Positions 1 to 7,485 of a stretch of DNA of 41,451 nt are shown piece after piece (position 1 is the first letter of the stretch; each line of letters starts with the position of its first letter). The position numbers and the translations under genes were made by a program. The notes under the pieces were generated by a model, which was not told where the DNA came from, did not search any database, and was given only the letters and a program-made list of their open reading frames with translations. Source of the DNA: an uncultured Rubrobacteraceae bacterium (GTDB lineage Bacteria > Actinomycetota > Rubrobacteria > Rubrobacterales > Rubrobacteraceae); assembly GCA_902806065.1 (NCBI GenBank), contig CADCVE010000036.1, forward strand, positions 1-41,451, written 5' to 3'.

Positions 1-101
1 GGCTCCTTCAAAATCTTGTACATCAGGTCAGTACCGATGTTGCCTGAACCAACAATGGCTACTTTTACCCGCCCGTTATCCTCACCCGCCCGTGCCCCCA
101 C
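1..101 (-). CDS. Acetaldehyde dehydrogenase (acylating), N-terminus, cut by window edge
   Basis: Reading the minus strand from a GTG at 101 gives about 33 residues that end at the window edge. They contain VKVAIVGSGNIGTDLMYKIL, the Rossmann dinucleotide-binding start (GSGNIGTDL) typical of CoA-acylating acetaldehyde dehydrogenases of the DmpF/MhpF/HsaG family. These convert acetaldehyde or propanal, NAD+ and CoA to the acyl-CoA, usually together with a 4-hydroxy-2-oxovalerate aldolase at the end of aromatic or steroid meta-cleavage pathways. A strong ribosome site (GAGGAGG, about 8 nt upstream of the GTG) supports the start. The rest of the gene and any catabolic operon lie to the left of the window, so substrate cannot be judged. 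The family call is fairly secure; the exact pathway is not. Confidence 0.8.
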   Translation of the reverse strand, partial: MGARAGEDNGRVKVAIVGSGNIGTDLMYKILKE

Positions 102-1363
102 TCGAGGCCTCCTCTCAACTAGCCCTTGTGCCAGATCTTCGTCTACCCGGAACCCGACCCTTCGACCGGCAGACCGAAACCAGCAAGATCGGCGTTGATG
201 GGGCCGTCTCTCACAACCCACCCGAACCGCTCGATTGAGAACAAAGCAGGTACACGACCAGCCTTCTTACAGTCCGCACAGAGTTCCCCCGAGAACCTGC
301 CCTTTCCTGACGAGACCAACGATAATCCTTTGCGTCCCCCCGGGCAACCATCAGGTTCGGCAATGCCGAACCTACCAAACTCTTTCATGTTCAGTCGTTA
401 CGAACAAGCCCGTTGACCAGAGTTTGCAGCTTGAGATACGACAGCACATAGAGAGTGCGGCCTTACAAGAGGACAGACCGAAGGATCACGCACTGCGCGG
501 GGAGCGGGCTTCAAGGGGAAGCAAACGGAGAGCCAGCCGGGTAAAAGCGAAGGGGCAGTATGTCAGTAGAAGACCGCCTTGCCTTTGCCGTCTCCGGCCT
601 CATTGCAGCGACTGCGGTTTTGTAGTCAAAGCTCGCTCCGACACCGTGTATCAGGGCATCTAGCGTATGTAGTACTCATCGCCTTGCTCACCCTGCCGCT
701 CCTGGTCACCTTTGAGCACTGCTCCTCGGACAAGGAACTCAGGGCGGCCTTGCTGACGGCTGCGGTAACCATCCTTGCCTTCCCCCAAGGGCCACGATCA
801 CGACCGCGGCATAAGCGATACCGCCGATCCTACCCGCATGCTCGTGGACCAGCGCCACTACCAGCAGGGCAGCCAAGAGCCTACCCCTTGCCGCCACCAA
901 AGCGTTCAGTCCTCCGTAGTGCGCCCTCACCATCGGCGGAGTTCTACCTTTCGCTTGCTCGTATCATACACTTGCGCCAATTGGCGGGAGCGACGCTACT
1001 GAACTTGGCAACGCGGCGCACCCCTCTTCGAACCTCCAGTCATCCTATGACATACCATTGGGGGGTATACAACTATTTGTATTTTCGGCGATCCCTCGTC
1101 TCTTTGCAGGACAAGAGGTCGTCAATATCCTTGCGCTAGTGTTACTAATATTAAGATAATTTAAGATTGAGTATCGGACAGGATACGAGAATTCCCTTTA
1201 TTTAAGCTGATTGTTGTCGTAGGGACACTTTGGAGAGGGTGATGAGGGAGTTGCGCTCGTACCGGGCGGCTTCTAGAGTGCCGGGGCATTGGAGGGGGGG
1301 TCTTTGAGGGATCCTCCGCGGGACCAAAAAATTATAGCCACGGTCGAAAGGAGCCTCGAAGCC
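102..1363. other. Long stretch without a convincing gene
   Basis: No frame here gives a protein I recognise. A short plus-strand start at 559 (MSVEDRLAFAVSGLIAATAVL, after GAAGGGG) runs into a stop after 21 residues. Hydrophobic sequence resumes in another frame near 670-780 (AYVVLIALLTLPLLVTF), so a frameshifted remnant of a small membrane protein is possible but unproven. A minus-strand frame at 739-933 is also hydrophobic. The part from about 1140 to 1230 is AT-rich compared with its surroundings and probably holds the promoter of the gene starting at 1364. A perfect palindrome at 353-373 is listed separately. Confidence 0.4.
353..373. promoter_or_regulatory. Perfect 10+1+10 palindrome, operator-like
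   Basis: AGGTTCGGCA and TGCCGAACCT flank a single central A, a perfect 10-bp inverted repeat with a 1-nt centre. This is the geometry of a site for a dimeric repressor rather than an RNA hairpin, because the loop would be too small. It lies about 250 bp upstream of the GTG of the acetaldehyde dehydrogenase gene, so it may control that operon. The regulator is not in the window. Confidence 0.4.
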
Positions 1364-1876
1364 ATGCCTCGAAGGGTCAACTTGATAATGCTGCTCGGTC
1401 TAATTGTTGTACTCGTTCTGTCGGTCGCGATCTCGGCGGGAGCAAAAATGGCGCAGGAGGACGTGCTGGCTCCGGCAGGTGAGGACGTATTCGGCGTTGG
1501 GGAGGCGCCGCCGGTCGAGGAGTTGTTGCCGCTGGGCGGTGGAGGTGCCCTCGGGGTGGCGGAGGCGCAGTTGGGCAAGCCCTTTGTTTGGGGCACCGAC
1601 GGGCCCGATACGTTCAGCTGTTCCGGACTGGTCCGGTACGCGCTCAGGGTTAGCGGCATCGATGCGAACGCGCCATTCACTCCGGAGGAGTACTTGGGCA
1701 GGTACGCCCCCGTCGATCCGGTGAACATACAACCGGGCGACGTTGTGATCTACCCGGACTGGGCCACGATGTACGCGGGCAACGGTATGCTCATCAACGC
1801 CAACCAGGTTGAAGGGTTTGTCACTCACACCCCGATGGAGTACGCGGGTGAGCCTCTGGGAATCGTGCGGCCTTAG
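1364..1876 (+). CDS. NlpC/P60-like protein lacking the catalytic histidine
   Basis: 170 residues. An N-terminal hydrophobic segment (about residues 7-26) acts as a signal peptide or anchor, followed by a short acidic linker and an NlpC/P60 (C40) fold from about residue 62. The nucleophile motif is intact (FSCSGLVRYAL, Cys86). The segment that normally reads H-V-G-I-Y-x-G-N-G reads W-A-T-M-Y-A-G-N-G (Trp133 for His), and the following M-I-H-A motif reads L-I-N-A (Asn145). A functional cell-wall peptidase is therefore doubtful; a binding role at the envelope is an inference. I chose the ATG at 1364 because AAGGAG precedes it by about 10 nt; a longer frame from a TTG at 1289 has no such site and would put charged residues before the signal segment. 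Confidence 0.7.
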   Translation: MPRRVNLIMLLGLIVVLVLSVAISAGAKMAQEDVLAPAGEDVFGVGEAPPVEELLPLGGGGALGVAEAQLGKPFVWGTDGPDTFSCSGLVRYALRVSGIDANAPFTPEEYLGRYAPVDPVNIQPGDVVIYPDWATMYAGNGMLINANQVEGFVTHTPMEYAGEPLGIVRP

Positions 1877-2251
1877 TAGCGAGGAGCCCATGCCCGGCCT
1901 CTTGTTGGCGGCGCTCGTGGCGAACGCTCGTGGCGCAAGAGGAAAATGCCTGGCGAAAGTGGATAAGAGCATCGTAAGAAGCAAGATCCACTTCATCATT
2001 TCCTCTGTGCGCTCTTTTGGTCCTGAACCATTTAAACCATTTCGAGATCAACGGTTGCTACAGGGTTTTATAGCCCCCTGTACAAGAACAAGCTGTTGGG
2101 GTTGATCTCCAAATCGAAAGATGACCTTAGCAAATACAGTTTCAGCAGTCAGTGCTGCTGCCAAGCCCTGAAGCGTTGTTCAGCAGGACGCGGAAGCGCA
2201 GCCCCCTATATACTGCGTTACTAACCATATAGGAACAGAAAGGACGTAAAC
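1877..2251. other. Intergenic region with one inverted repeat
   Basis: No gene is recognisable. AAGTGGAT (1957-1964) and ATCCACTT (1986-1993) form an 8-bp inverted repeat with a 21-nt loop and no T-run, so it is a weak terminator or structural candidate. The AT-rich part near 2205-2235 probably holds the promoter of the next gene. Confidence 0.35.
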
Positions 2252-2716
2252 GTGGCGGACGTAGCCTATGTTTCACGGGTCAAGGTAGAGCCAGTGGAGG
2301 GGAAGATACGGCGCGCCTACCTCCCGGCGGAGGAGGAACCGGTGGTCTTCGGGGTCCACGGCGAGGTCGCCGAACACTACGGGGTCTCCCCGGATGCGGA
2401 GGAGCCACACCCAACCACCCTCGATTACCTTGTGGCCGCGGCCGGCGGGTGACTGCTCGGCACCTTTGCGGGCGCGCTGGCAGCGCGTCAAGTGTCCTTC
2501 GACAACCTCTATGCCGACACCACAGGAGAGATAGAAACAGACAACAACGTGTTAGTGGTCAAAAGGATCAAACAAACCTTCCGCCTTGCTGCAGAGGAGA
2601 AAGACCGCGAGACTATTGAGAGGGTGCTCGGAGTCTACGCCGACGGTTGCCCTGTCGCACGATCTATCAAGGATAGCATCGAGATCACCAGCGAGCTAAA
2701 CCTCACCCCCATGTAG
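2252..2716 (+). CDS. OsmC-family protein with in-frame UGA (candidate selenoprotein)
   Basis: OsmC/Ohr-family thiol peroxidases reduce organic hydroperoxides with two conserved cysteines. Here the gene is split by one TGA at 2450-2452. Both halves are OsmC in the same frame: residues 1-66 end in TLDYLVAAAGG, and residues 68-154 begin LLGTFAGALAARQV. The UGA (codon 67) falls exactly on the peroxidatic Cys (family pattern AAAGGC-L-x-x-T). The second Cys is intact in GCPVARSI (Cys133). With UGA read as selenocysteine the protein has 154 residues, a normal length. Start is GTG 2252 with AAAGGA 8 nt upstream. A SECIS-like hairpin follows at 2471-2489. OsmC-like selenoproteins have been reported from other bacteria. 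A nonsense mutation is the alternative, but it would have to hit this codon by chance with no other damage. A DsbA-family gene follows 58 nt downstream. Confidence 0.85.
2471..2489 (+). promoter_or_regulatory. SECIS-like hairpin downstream of the OsmC UGA
   Basis: GGCGCGCT (2471-2478) pairs with AGCGCGTC (2482-2489) around a GGC loop: 8 continuous pairs, one of them G-U. The loop begins 26 nt after the UGA and starts with two Gs. This agrees with the bacterial SECIS description I recall (stem of 4 or more pairs, G in the first two loop positions, loop about 16-37 nt after UGA). It lies inside the coding sequence, as bacterial SECIS elements do. Confidence 0.6.
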
Positions 2717-2774
2717 CTGCCTGGTCCCCGTGGTAGAACGAAATCCGTAGTTCACGGGTTCACCGGGAGGCCTT

Positions 2775-3422
2775 ATGGAGAACAACGAACGTACCAAAGC
2801 AGGAGCCAGAGTAACGGTCTTTAGCGACTACGTCTGTCCATTCTGCTACCTTGAAGAACCGGACCTCGCACGTGTGCGGGAAGAGTACGGGGACGCGATC
2901 GAGGTAGATTGGCGCGCCTACGAGCTAAGGCCGGACCCCATCCCTACCCTCGATCCGGACGGCGAATATCTGCACCGCGTTTGGAATGCATCCGTCTACC
3001 CCATGGCGGAATCCTTGGGTATGACGCTACGCCTGCCACCCGTCCAACCTCGCAGCCGCAAAGCCCTCGAAGCCGCCGAGTACGCTCGCGAAGAGGGCAA
3101 ATTCGACGAGATGCACACATCACTGTTCCGCGCCTTCTTCGAGGATGGAAAGGACATCGGCAAAGAAGAGACTCTCCTGGAGGTTGGTGCCTCCGTCGGG
3201 CTTGACTGGGGGAAGCTCCGCGCCGCGCTAGAGGAGGGCCGCTACACGGAGAAGGTTTTGGACGACGAGCAGTTGGCGCTCAGGCTCGGTGTCGGCTCCG
3301 TGCCGACAATGTTCGTCGGTGCCGCGGGCGAGCCGCTCCAGAATGCGGAGATGATCACCGGCGCCCAACCATACGGCGGACGTATCGGGGCCGCCGTCCA
3401 AAGAGCCCTCTCACGCCGCTGA
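2775..3422 (+). CDS. DsbA-family oxidoreductase (FrnE-like)
   Basis: 215 residues with a thioredoxin-fold opening (VTVFSDYVCPFCYLEEPDL, Cys21 and Cys24 as CPFC), an all-helical insertion, and a C-terminal half carrying the cis-proline loop (GVGSVPTMFV). This is the FrnE / 2-hydroxychromene-2-carboxylate-isomerase-like DsbA group, generally thiol-disulfide oxidoreductases. There is no signal peptide, so it is probably cytoplasmic. ATG 2775 follows a GGGAGG site. It is co-directional with the OsmC selenoprotein gene and close to it, which suggests a shared peroxide or thiol stress role (inference). Confidence 0.85.
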   Translation: MENNERTKAGARVTVFSDYVCPFCYLEEPDLARVREEYGDAIEVDWRAYELRPDPIPTLDPDGEYLHRVWNASVYPMAESLGMTLRLPPVQPRSRKALEAAEYAREEGKFDEMHTSLFRAFFEDGKDIGKEETLLEVGASVGLDWGKLRAALEEGRYTEKVLDDEQLALRLGVGSVPTMFVGAAGEPLQNAEMITGAQPYGGRIGAAVQRALSRR

Positions 3423-3606
3423 CCTGCGCCCAACGTCAATTCCTACAACTCGCAGTATTAATTAGACCTCGTTATCGAGTTTTGCGCGAGGTAGGTGTTA
3501 CCGGCGCATACCAAATATTGATTCGGATTCTGGTAACCTGCAGCATGTTGGGGGACCTGCGGTTTTAGGCCCTGATCGTATCTGGTTGGCAAAGAGGGAT
3601 ATATAA

Positions 3607-5085
3607 TTGTTTAAGGAACAAGCCGTCGGAGGTGGTCGGACACTGGAAGCCTCGGTTGGAACGGTCCTCGGGGGGCGTTACAGGGTACGGAGTACGTTAG
3701 GCACGGGGGGGATGGCCGTCGTTTACAAGGCGGAGGATGCAATCCTCGGGCGCTGCGTTGCTCTGAAGACGTTGCATAGCCGCTACGCCGAGGACGTCTC
3801 TTTCCGTTCGCGCTTCAAGCAGGAGGCGCGGGTGATGGCTTCTCTGGATCACGAGAACATCGTCAAGGTATACGATATCTCTCAGGAGGGCGAGGTCCCT
3901 TTTATCGTCGCCGAGTACGTCGAGGGGCAGGACGTGGGTAGCGTGCTGAGGGAGGCGCCCGACGGCCGGCTGGGTGAGCGGTTCACCCGGGGTGTGGCCG
4001 GGCAACTTCTGGAGGCACTCGATTACGCGCACAGGCGTGGAGTCATTCACCGGGACATAAAACCCTCGAACATCCTTCTAACGCGGGAAGGTACCGTAAA
4101 AGTCGCGGACTTCGGCATAGCGCGGCTCGTCGAGGAAGAAGAAGCGGGAGAACCCGGGGAGATCATCGGCAGTGCCCGCTACATGTCGCCGGAGCAGTTG
4201 CGCGGCGATGAGACTACTCCATGCAGCGACCTGTACTCCGTTGGCATAATCCTCTACCACTTCCTCACCGGACGTCCGCCATTCTCCGGCGACACCAGGA
4301 GCGTGGCCCGGCAGCAAGTCCACAAGAACCCTCCTCCACCGCGCGTGCTGAATAAAGAGATAACACCGGCACTCGAAGCGGTAATCCTGAAAGCCCTCGC
4401 AAAGGACCCGGAGGACCGCTACTCTTCCGCCTCCGCTATGCTGGAAGACTTGCGCAGAAGTGCCAACTCGCAAGAAGAAGACCCCGGCGAGAGCCTGGGA
4501 CGGCGCAAAAAACGCCGCCACAGGGCCCGCGGCGGCAGGTTGAGCAAAAAAGCGCTCCTCATTCCCTCGATGGTCGCCCTGCTCCTCCTGGGAGGAGGAG
4601 CCGCCGCTGCCAGCCTCGGCGGGTACCTCGGTGAAGCGTCGCCCTGGCAAACGGAGAGCGCTATGATGACGGCCGCTCAGCCCGCAACGGAGGACCCACC
4701 AGAGGCACCCGAGACGGAGGACACGTCAGAGAAGACGGGGGACGAGTCGGAGACGGCGGAGACCTCCGCGGATGAGGCCGAGCAGACGGACACGGAGTTG
4801 GAGACGCAACTGACGGCCGGGAGACTAGCGTCCGTGCCAAACGTCAACACGTACTTCGATTACGTCGCGATAGAGGCTCTGCGGAGCAGCGGGTTCCAGA
4901 CGAGGGTCGTCTATGAGTACCGCCCGGGTTACCTGAACACCGGCGTCACCTGGGGTACCGACCCCGTTAGCGGCACCCTGTTGCCCGCAGGCTCGACCGT
5001 CACCATCTACTCGACCCCAGTGGACCAACCTCAGATCCCAATCCAGGGCCAGCCCCAGCCCTTCCAACCACAGTTCCCTATATAA
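3607..5085 (+). CDS. Membrane Ser/Thr protein kinase with one PASTA domain
   Basis: 492 residues of the PknB type. The kinase domain (about 24-283) has a glycine loop LGTGGMAVVY, catalytic Lys54, HRDIKPSN (147-154), DFG (167-169) and SPE (193-195). A basic stretch (298-314) precedes one transmembrane helix (about 315-336). An acidic Thr/Glu/Asp-rich linker follows, then a single extracellular PASTA repeat (about 405-470) and a Pro/Gln-rich tail. Such kinases sense muropeptides or lipid II and regulate cell-wall synthesis and division; having one PASTA repeat is fewer than the three to four of PknB. The start is taken as TTG 3607 after AGAGGG; a later start would cut into the glycine-rich lobe. 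Confidence 0.9.
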   Translation: MFKEQAVGGGRTLEASVGTVLGGRYRVRSTLGTGGMAVVYKAEDAILGRCVALKTLHSRYAEDVSFRSRFKQEARVMASLDHENIVKVYDISQEGEVPFIVAEYVEGQDVGSVLREAPDGRLGERFTRGVAGQLLEALDYAHRRGVIHRDIKPSNILLTREGTVKVADFGIARLVEEEEAGEPGEIIGSARYMSPEQLRGDETTPCSDLYSVGIILYHFLTGRPPFSGDTRSVARQQVHKNPPPPRVLNKEITPALEAVILKALAKDPEDRYSSASAMLEDLRRSANSQEEDPGESLGRRKKRRHRARGGRLSKKALLIPSMVALLLLGGGAAAASLGGYLGEASPWQTESAMMTAAQPATEDPPEAPETEDTSEKTGDESETAETSADEAEQTDTELETQLTAGRLASVPNVNTYFDYVAIEALRSSGFQTRVVYEYRPGYLNTGVTWGTDPVSGTLLPAGSTVTIYSTPVDQPQIPIQGQPQPFQPQFPI

Positions 5086-5128
5086 GGGACGAAGGAAGCC
5101 AAGCAAAAGGGGTCGCAAGCAAGAGAGC

Positions 5129-5144
5129 CGGCCCCGAAAGGCCG
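5129..5144 (+). terminator. Possible terminator hairpin after the kinase gene
   Basis: CGGCC (5129-5133) pairs with GGCCG (5140-5144) around CCGAAA. It lies 44 nt after the kinase stop. There is no T-run directly behind it, though ATTTTTGTTT comes 20 nt later, so the call is weak. Confidence 0.3.
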
Positions 5145-5210
5145 ACTCGTGTAGATGCACGTCGATTTTTGTTTGTCGAGTAGCTTGAGGGACGGGTAGT
5201 TTGCGGTAGC

Positions 5211-5867
5211 TTACTGGTTGCTGCTGCCGCCGGAGTCGCCACCACCTCCACTGCTGCCACCGGAGTCGCTGCTGCCGCCGGAACCCCCACTCCAATCGAA
5301 GCCGGAGTTGCTGCTGGAGGAGTTATCACTGAAGGTACCGGTGGTCGAGTCAGGGCTGTGGTGGTAGGACGATGTATTGGAGTAGTCCCTGTTGTGGCTG
5401 ATCCCGGAGAAGCGTCCCCGGTCGACCATGTCGGCTATGACCGGGTAGCGGTAGTCGATGCCCTGGTTGACCTTATAGGCTGCGTAGCACTGGTGGACGA
5501 AGGGGACGAGAACGAGCAGTAACCCCAACGGTACCAGCACGATGGCGGCTATGCCCAGCGTAACGAACGAGAGAATAAACGTAACGAAGAAATACGCGAT
5601 GAAGATTCCGATCCACGCTATCTGATACCAGAGAGATTGTAGGGCGTGGAAGCGCACTCTCGAAGATTTGTCTTTATAGACTAGCCATATGATCAGGGCG
5701 CCAAAGGGTATGAGTCCGATGAGGCCCACGAGTATGCTCAGGTGCGCGAGCATGGACCACTGCCGCTCGTCCTGAGCGCTCATCCCGACCGGACTCCCCA
5801 TTCCCCCGCCGGAATAGCCGGGTTCCCTGACCTCTTCCGGCCTACCGTAGTTCGGTTCCTGCTGCAT
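5211..5867 (-). CDS. DUF4870-type membrane protein with Gly/Ser-rich tail
   Basis: 218 residues. After a hydrophilic N-terminus comes the DUF4870 pattern: DERQWSMLAHLSILVG, a first helix, IIWLVYKDKSSRVRFHALQSLWYQ, then two further helices and AYKVNQGIDYRYPVI. The last 60 residues are a low-complexity Ser/Gly/Asn/Asp tail. Function of the family is unknown; it is an integral membrane protein with about three to four helices. I start at ATG 5867, which has AAAGGAA upstream; an in-frame GTG 15 nt earlier lacks that spacing. It is convergent with the kinase gene. The 5-bp dyad AGTGT/ACACT at 5885-5900 lies just upstream and may be an operator. Confidence 0.85.
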   Translation of the reverse strand: MQQEPNYGRPEEVREPGYSGGGMGSPVGMSAQDERQWSMLAHLSILVGLIGLIPFGALIIWLVYKDKSSRVRFHALQSLWYQIAWIGIFIAYFFVTFILSFVTLGIAAIVLVPLGLLLVLVPFVHQCYAAYKVNQGIDYRYPVIADMVDRGRFSGISHNRDYSNTSSYHHSPDSTTGTFSDNSSSSNSGFDWSGGSGGSSDSGGSSGGGGDSGGSSNQ

Positions 5868-5942
5868 GCTTGTTCCTTTCACCTAGTGTCTTCTAACACT
5901 ATCCGGCTATTTACCGGTTAGCAAGTTCTTATGTATAGCTCT

Positions 5943-6500
5943 CTACATCTTTTCACCCCCCGCCGGTCTCCCCATACGGTAAGCGCGGCGCCGGTTGGCG
6001 GCGAGGTACCAGAGGAGGAAGATCGCCACGGGCAGCGCGCCTTTGTCGGCGGCGGCGAAGAGAGCATTGTAGCTACGGCCGGTCAGGCTACCGGAGAGGC
6101 GAACCGCCCTCTCGCCACCCGGATACGAGGCGATAGCGAGGTTGCGGAGGAGCCTGGCTCGCACCCCGTAGGTCTGGCCCTCAGAGTAAATCTCCAGCTC
6201 GCCGGTCGAGCGCCGCCTCGTGTTGGCGGTGAGCACCTCTCCGCCGCCCAGGTAGGAGTCGAGCATTCGGTAGCGCCCCCCCGACGCCTCCAGAGTCGCC
6301 GAGTAATCTCCGAACTCGAACCTGGCCAACGATGGCCCATGCATATACAGGCGTCCGAACTCCCATCCGTCGGGACCGAGAAGTATGAACCTGGCCAGAA
6401 GGAGGCCGTGGAGGCGTGCGGTAAAAGTGCCTCCGAGAGCCTTATGGAGGTCGTAACTCTGAGGGAAAGCAGTTCCAGAAGTTTTGTTCATAGTAGACAT
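5943..6500 (-). CDS. Uncharacterised protein with C-terminal hydrophobic segment
   Basis: About 185 residues from ATG 6500; a start at 6560 or 6491 is equally possible because no ribosome site is clear. The body has alternating glycine-rich strands (for example GPDGWEFGRLYM, SYLGGGEVLTANTRRR, TGELEIYSEGQTYGVRAR), which loosely recalls beta-barrel tubby/LURP-like proteins. The C-terminal end is hydrophobic then basic (LPVAIFLLWYLAANRRRAYR), suggesting a tail-anchored or single-helix membrane protein. I do not recognise the family. Codon use is like that of its neighbours, so it is probably real. Confidence 0.6.
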   Translation of the reverse strand: MSTMNKTSGTAFPQSYDLHKALGGTFTARLHGLLLARFILLGPDGWEFGRLYMHGPSLARFEFGDYSATLEASGGRYRMLDSYLGGGEVLTANTRRRSTGELEIYSEGQTYGVRARLLRNLAIASYPGGERAVRLSGSLTGRSYNALFAAADKGALPVAIFLLWYLAANRRRAYRMGRPAGGEKM

Positions 6501-6588
6501 CAATACGCAGGGCACGGTTGTAGAGTTTCTTGGGGCGGGATAGAGTACACAAACAAACACAATCTGGCAGCTAAAGAAAAGGTATCAG

Positions 6589-6972
6589 ATGGAGCTAAAA
6601 GACAAAGAGCAGCTCAAGGTGGAGATCCTGCAGTCCTGGTTGAAGAGCGCGTGGATATACCCGATGCGCGGTCCCGAGGACCAGACCTTTATGCGCCTGA
6701 CCCCCGGCGGTCGGTTGAAGATGCGCCGTAGGATCCTGGAGTTCGAGCAGTCCTTGGGGGTGAAGGGGAACGAGGTCTTGAAACAGGAGGAGGCGGGCAC
6801 CCTCCCCATCGAACGCGAGCAGCTCGAGTTGGCGATGATGGTTCAGGCGTATACCTCCGAACGCCGCTTTATGGAGAGCCAGGGCACCCCTCTGGGAACC
6901 GCGGCCGTGAGCCTAGAAGAAGCTCCAGCAGAGCCTGTGGAGAGCAACGAAACCGATGAAACATCCGTATAG
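6589..6972 (+). CDS. Uncharacterised soluble protein
   Basis: 127 residues, no signal peptide or membrane helix. The first 85 residues look like a compact helical domain (EQLKVEILQSWLKSAWIYPM near the start, then GRLKMRRRILEFEQSLG); the last 30 are acidic, Glu/Thr-rich and probably disordered. No family recognised. The upstream AAAAGG is a modest ribosome site. It is divergent from the minus-strand gene at 5943-6500. Confidence 0.55.
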   Translation: MELKDKEQLKVEILQSWLKSAWIYPMRGPEDQTFMRLTPGGRLKMRRRILEFEQSLGVKGNEVLKQEEAGTLPIEREQLELAMMVQAYTSERRFMESQGTPLGTAAVSLEEAPAEPVESNETDETSV

Positions 6973-7485
6973 CGGGCCGAAGTGAAGTAATTGCGTGGTC
7001 GATGATCACCTAAGCCTTCAACACGGACGATGAATAAGAGGTGCCAAGCTCAGAGTAATCGCGAGACTATTCTGAGGTAAAAACTCTGCGTCTATTCTCC
7101 GGGTTTATGTCCTTCGGTTCCGTACTCTAACTCCTTGCCAGCCTTGTACGGCATCACAACTGTAGTGGAGCGCCGAATACAAGCCCACAAGGGTCTTTCA
7201 CACGGCGCTCTATGTATTTGGGTCTAATACGCCAACCGATTTTGGCCCGATGCTCTCCGAGCCTCCTTCGCGCGGACTCGTCACGCCCTCGCATGAGCTC
7301 GGAGAGCAGGACGCTTCAGCGTCCTTCCGGTCGTTTTGTGCCCGAGGACGCTAGTAGGCGACCGCACCCACACAAACAACCGTTACGCGAGATAGCTTTT
7401 AGCGACCGGCCAGGGCGAGGAGGAATAGGAGCGCCTCCTCGGGTGCGGCTCGATGTGGGTCTTCGTTACAGCGCCACTGGTCTCC
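6973..7485. other. Intergenic region with nested inverted repeats
   Basis: No gene is recognisable. GAGCGCCG (7168-7175) and CGGCGCTC (7203-7210) form an 8-bp inverted repeat. It is followed by the stronger pair of palindromes at 7251-7325, listed separately. The promoter of the permease gene lies on the far side (after 8847), so this DNA is downstream of both flanking genes and could hold terminators or a decayed mobile element. Confidence 0.4.
7251..7325. repeat. 12-bp inverted repeat abutting an 8-bp palindrome
   Basis: TGCTCTCCGAGC (7251-7262) and GCTCGGAGAGCA (7297-7308) are perfect complements with a 34-nt loop. Directly joined is AGGACGCT-TC-AGCGTCCT (7308-7325), a perfect 8-bp hairpin. 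Two adjacent structures of this kind resemble subterminal hairpins of IS200/IS605-type elements or small non-autonomous derivatives, but no transposase is present, so this is only a suggestion. Confidence 0.45.

Noticed and set aside
739-933. Minus-strand hydrophobic 64-residue frame
   Set aside because: No ribosome site, no family, and it lies opposite equally doubtful plus-strand frames.
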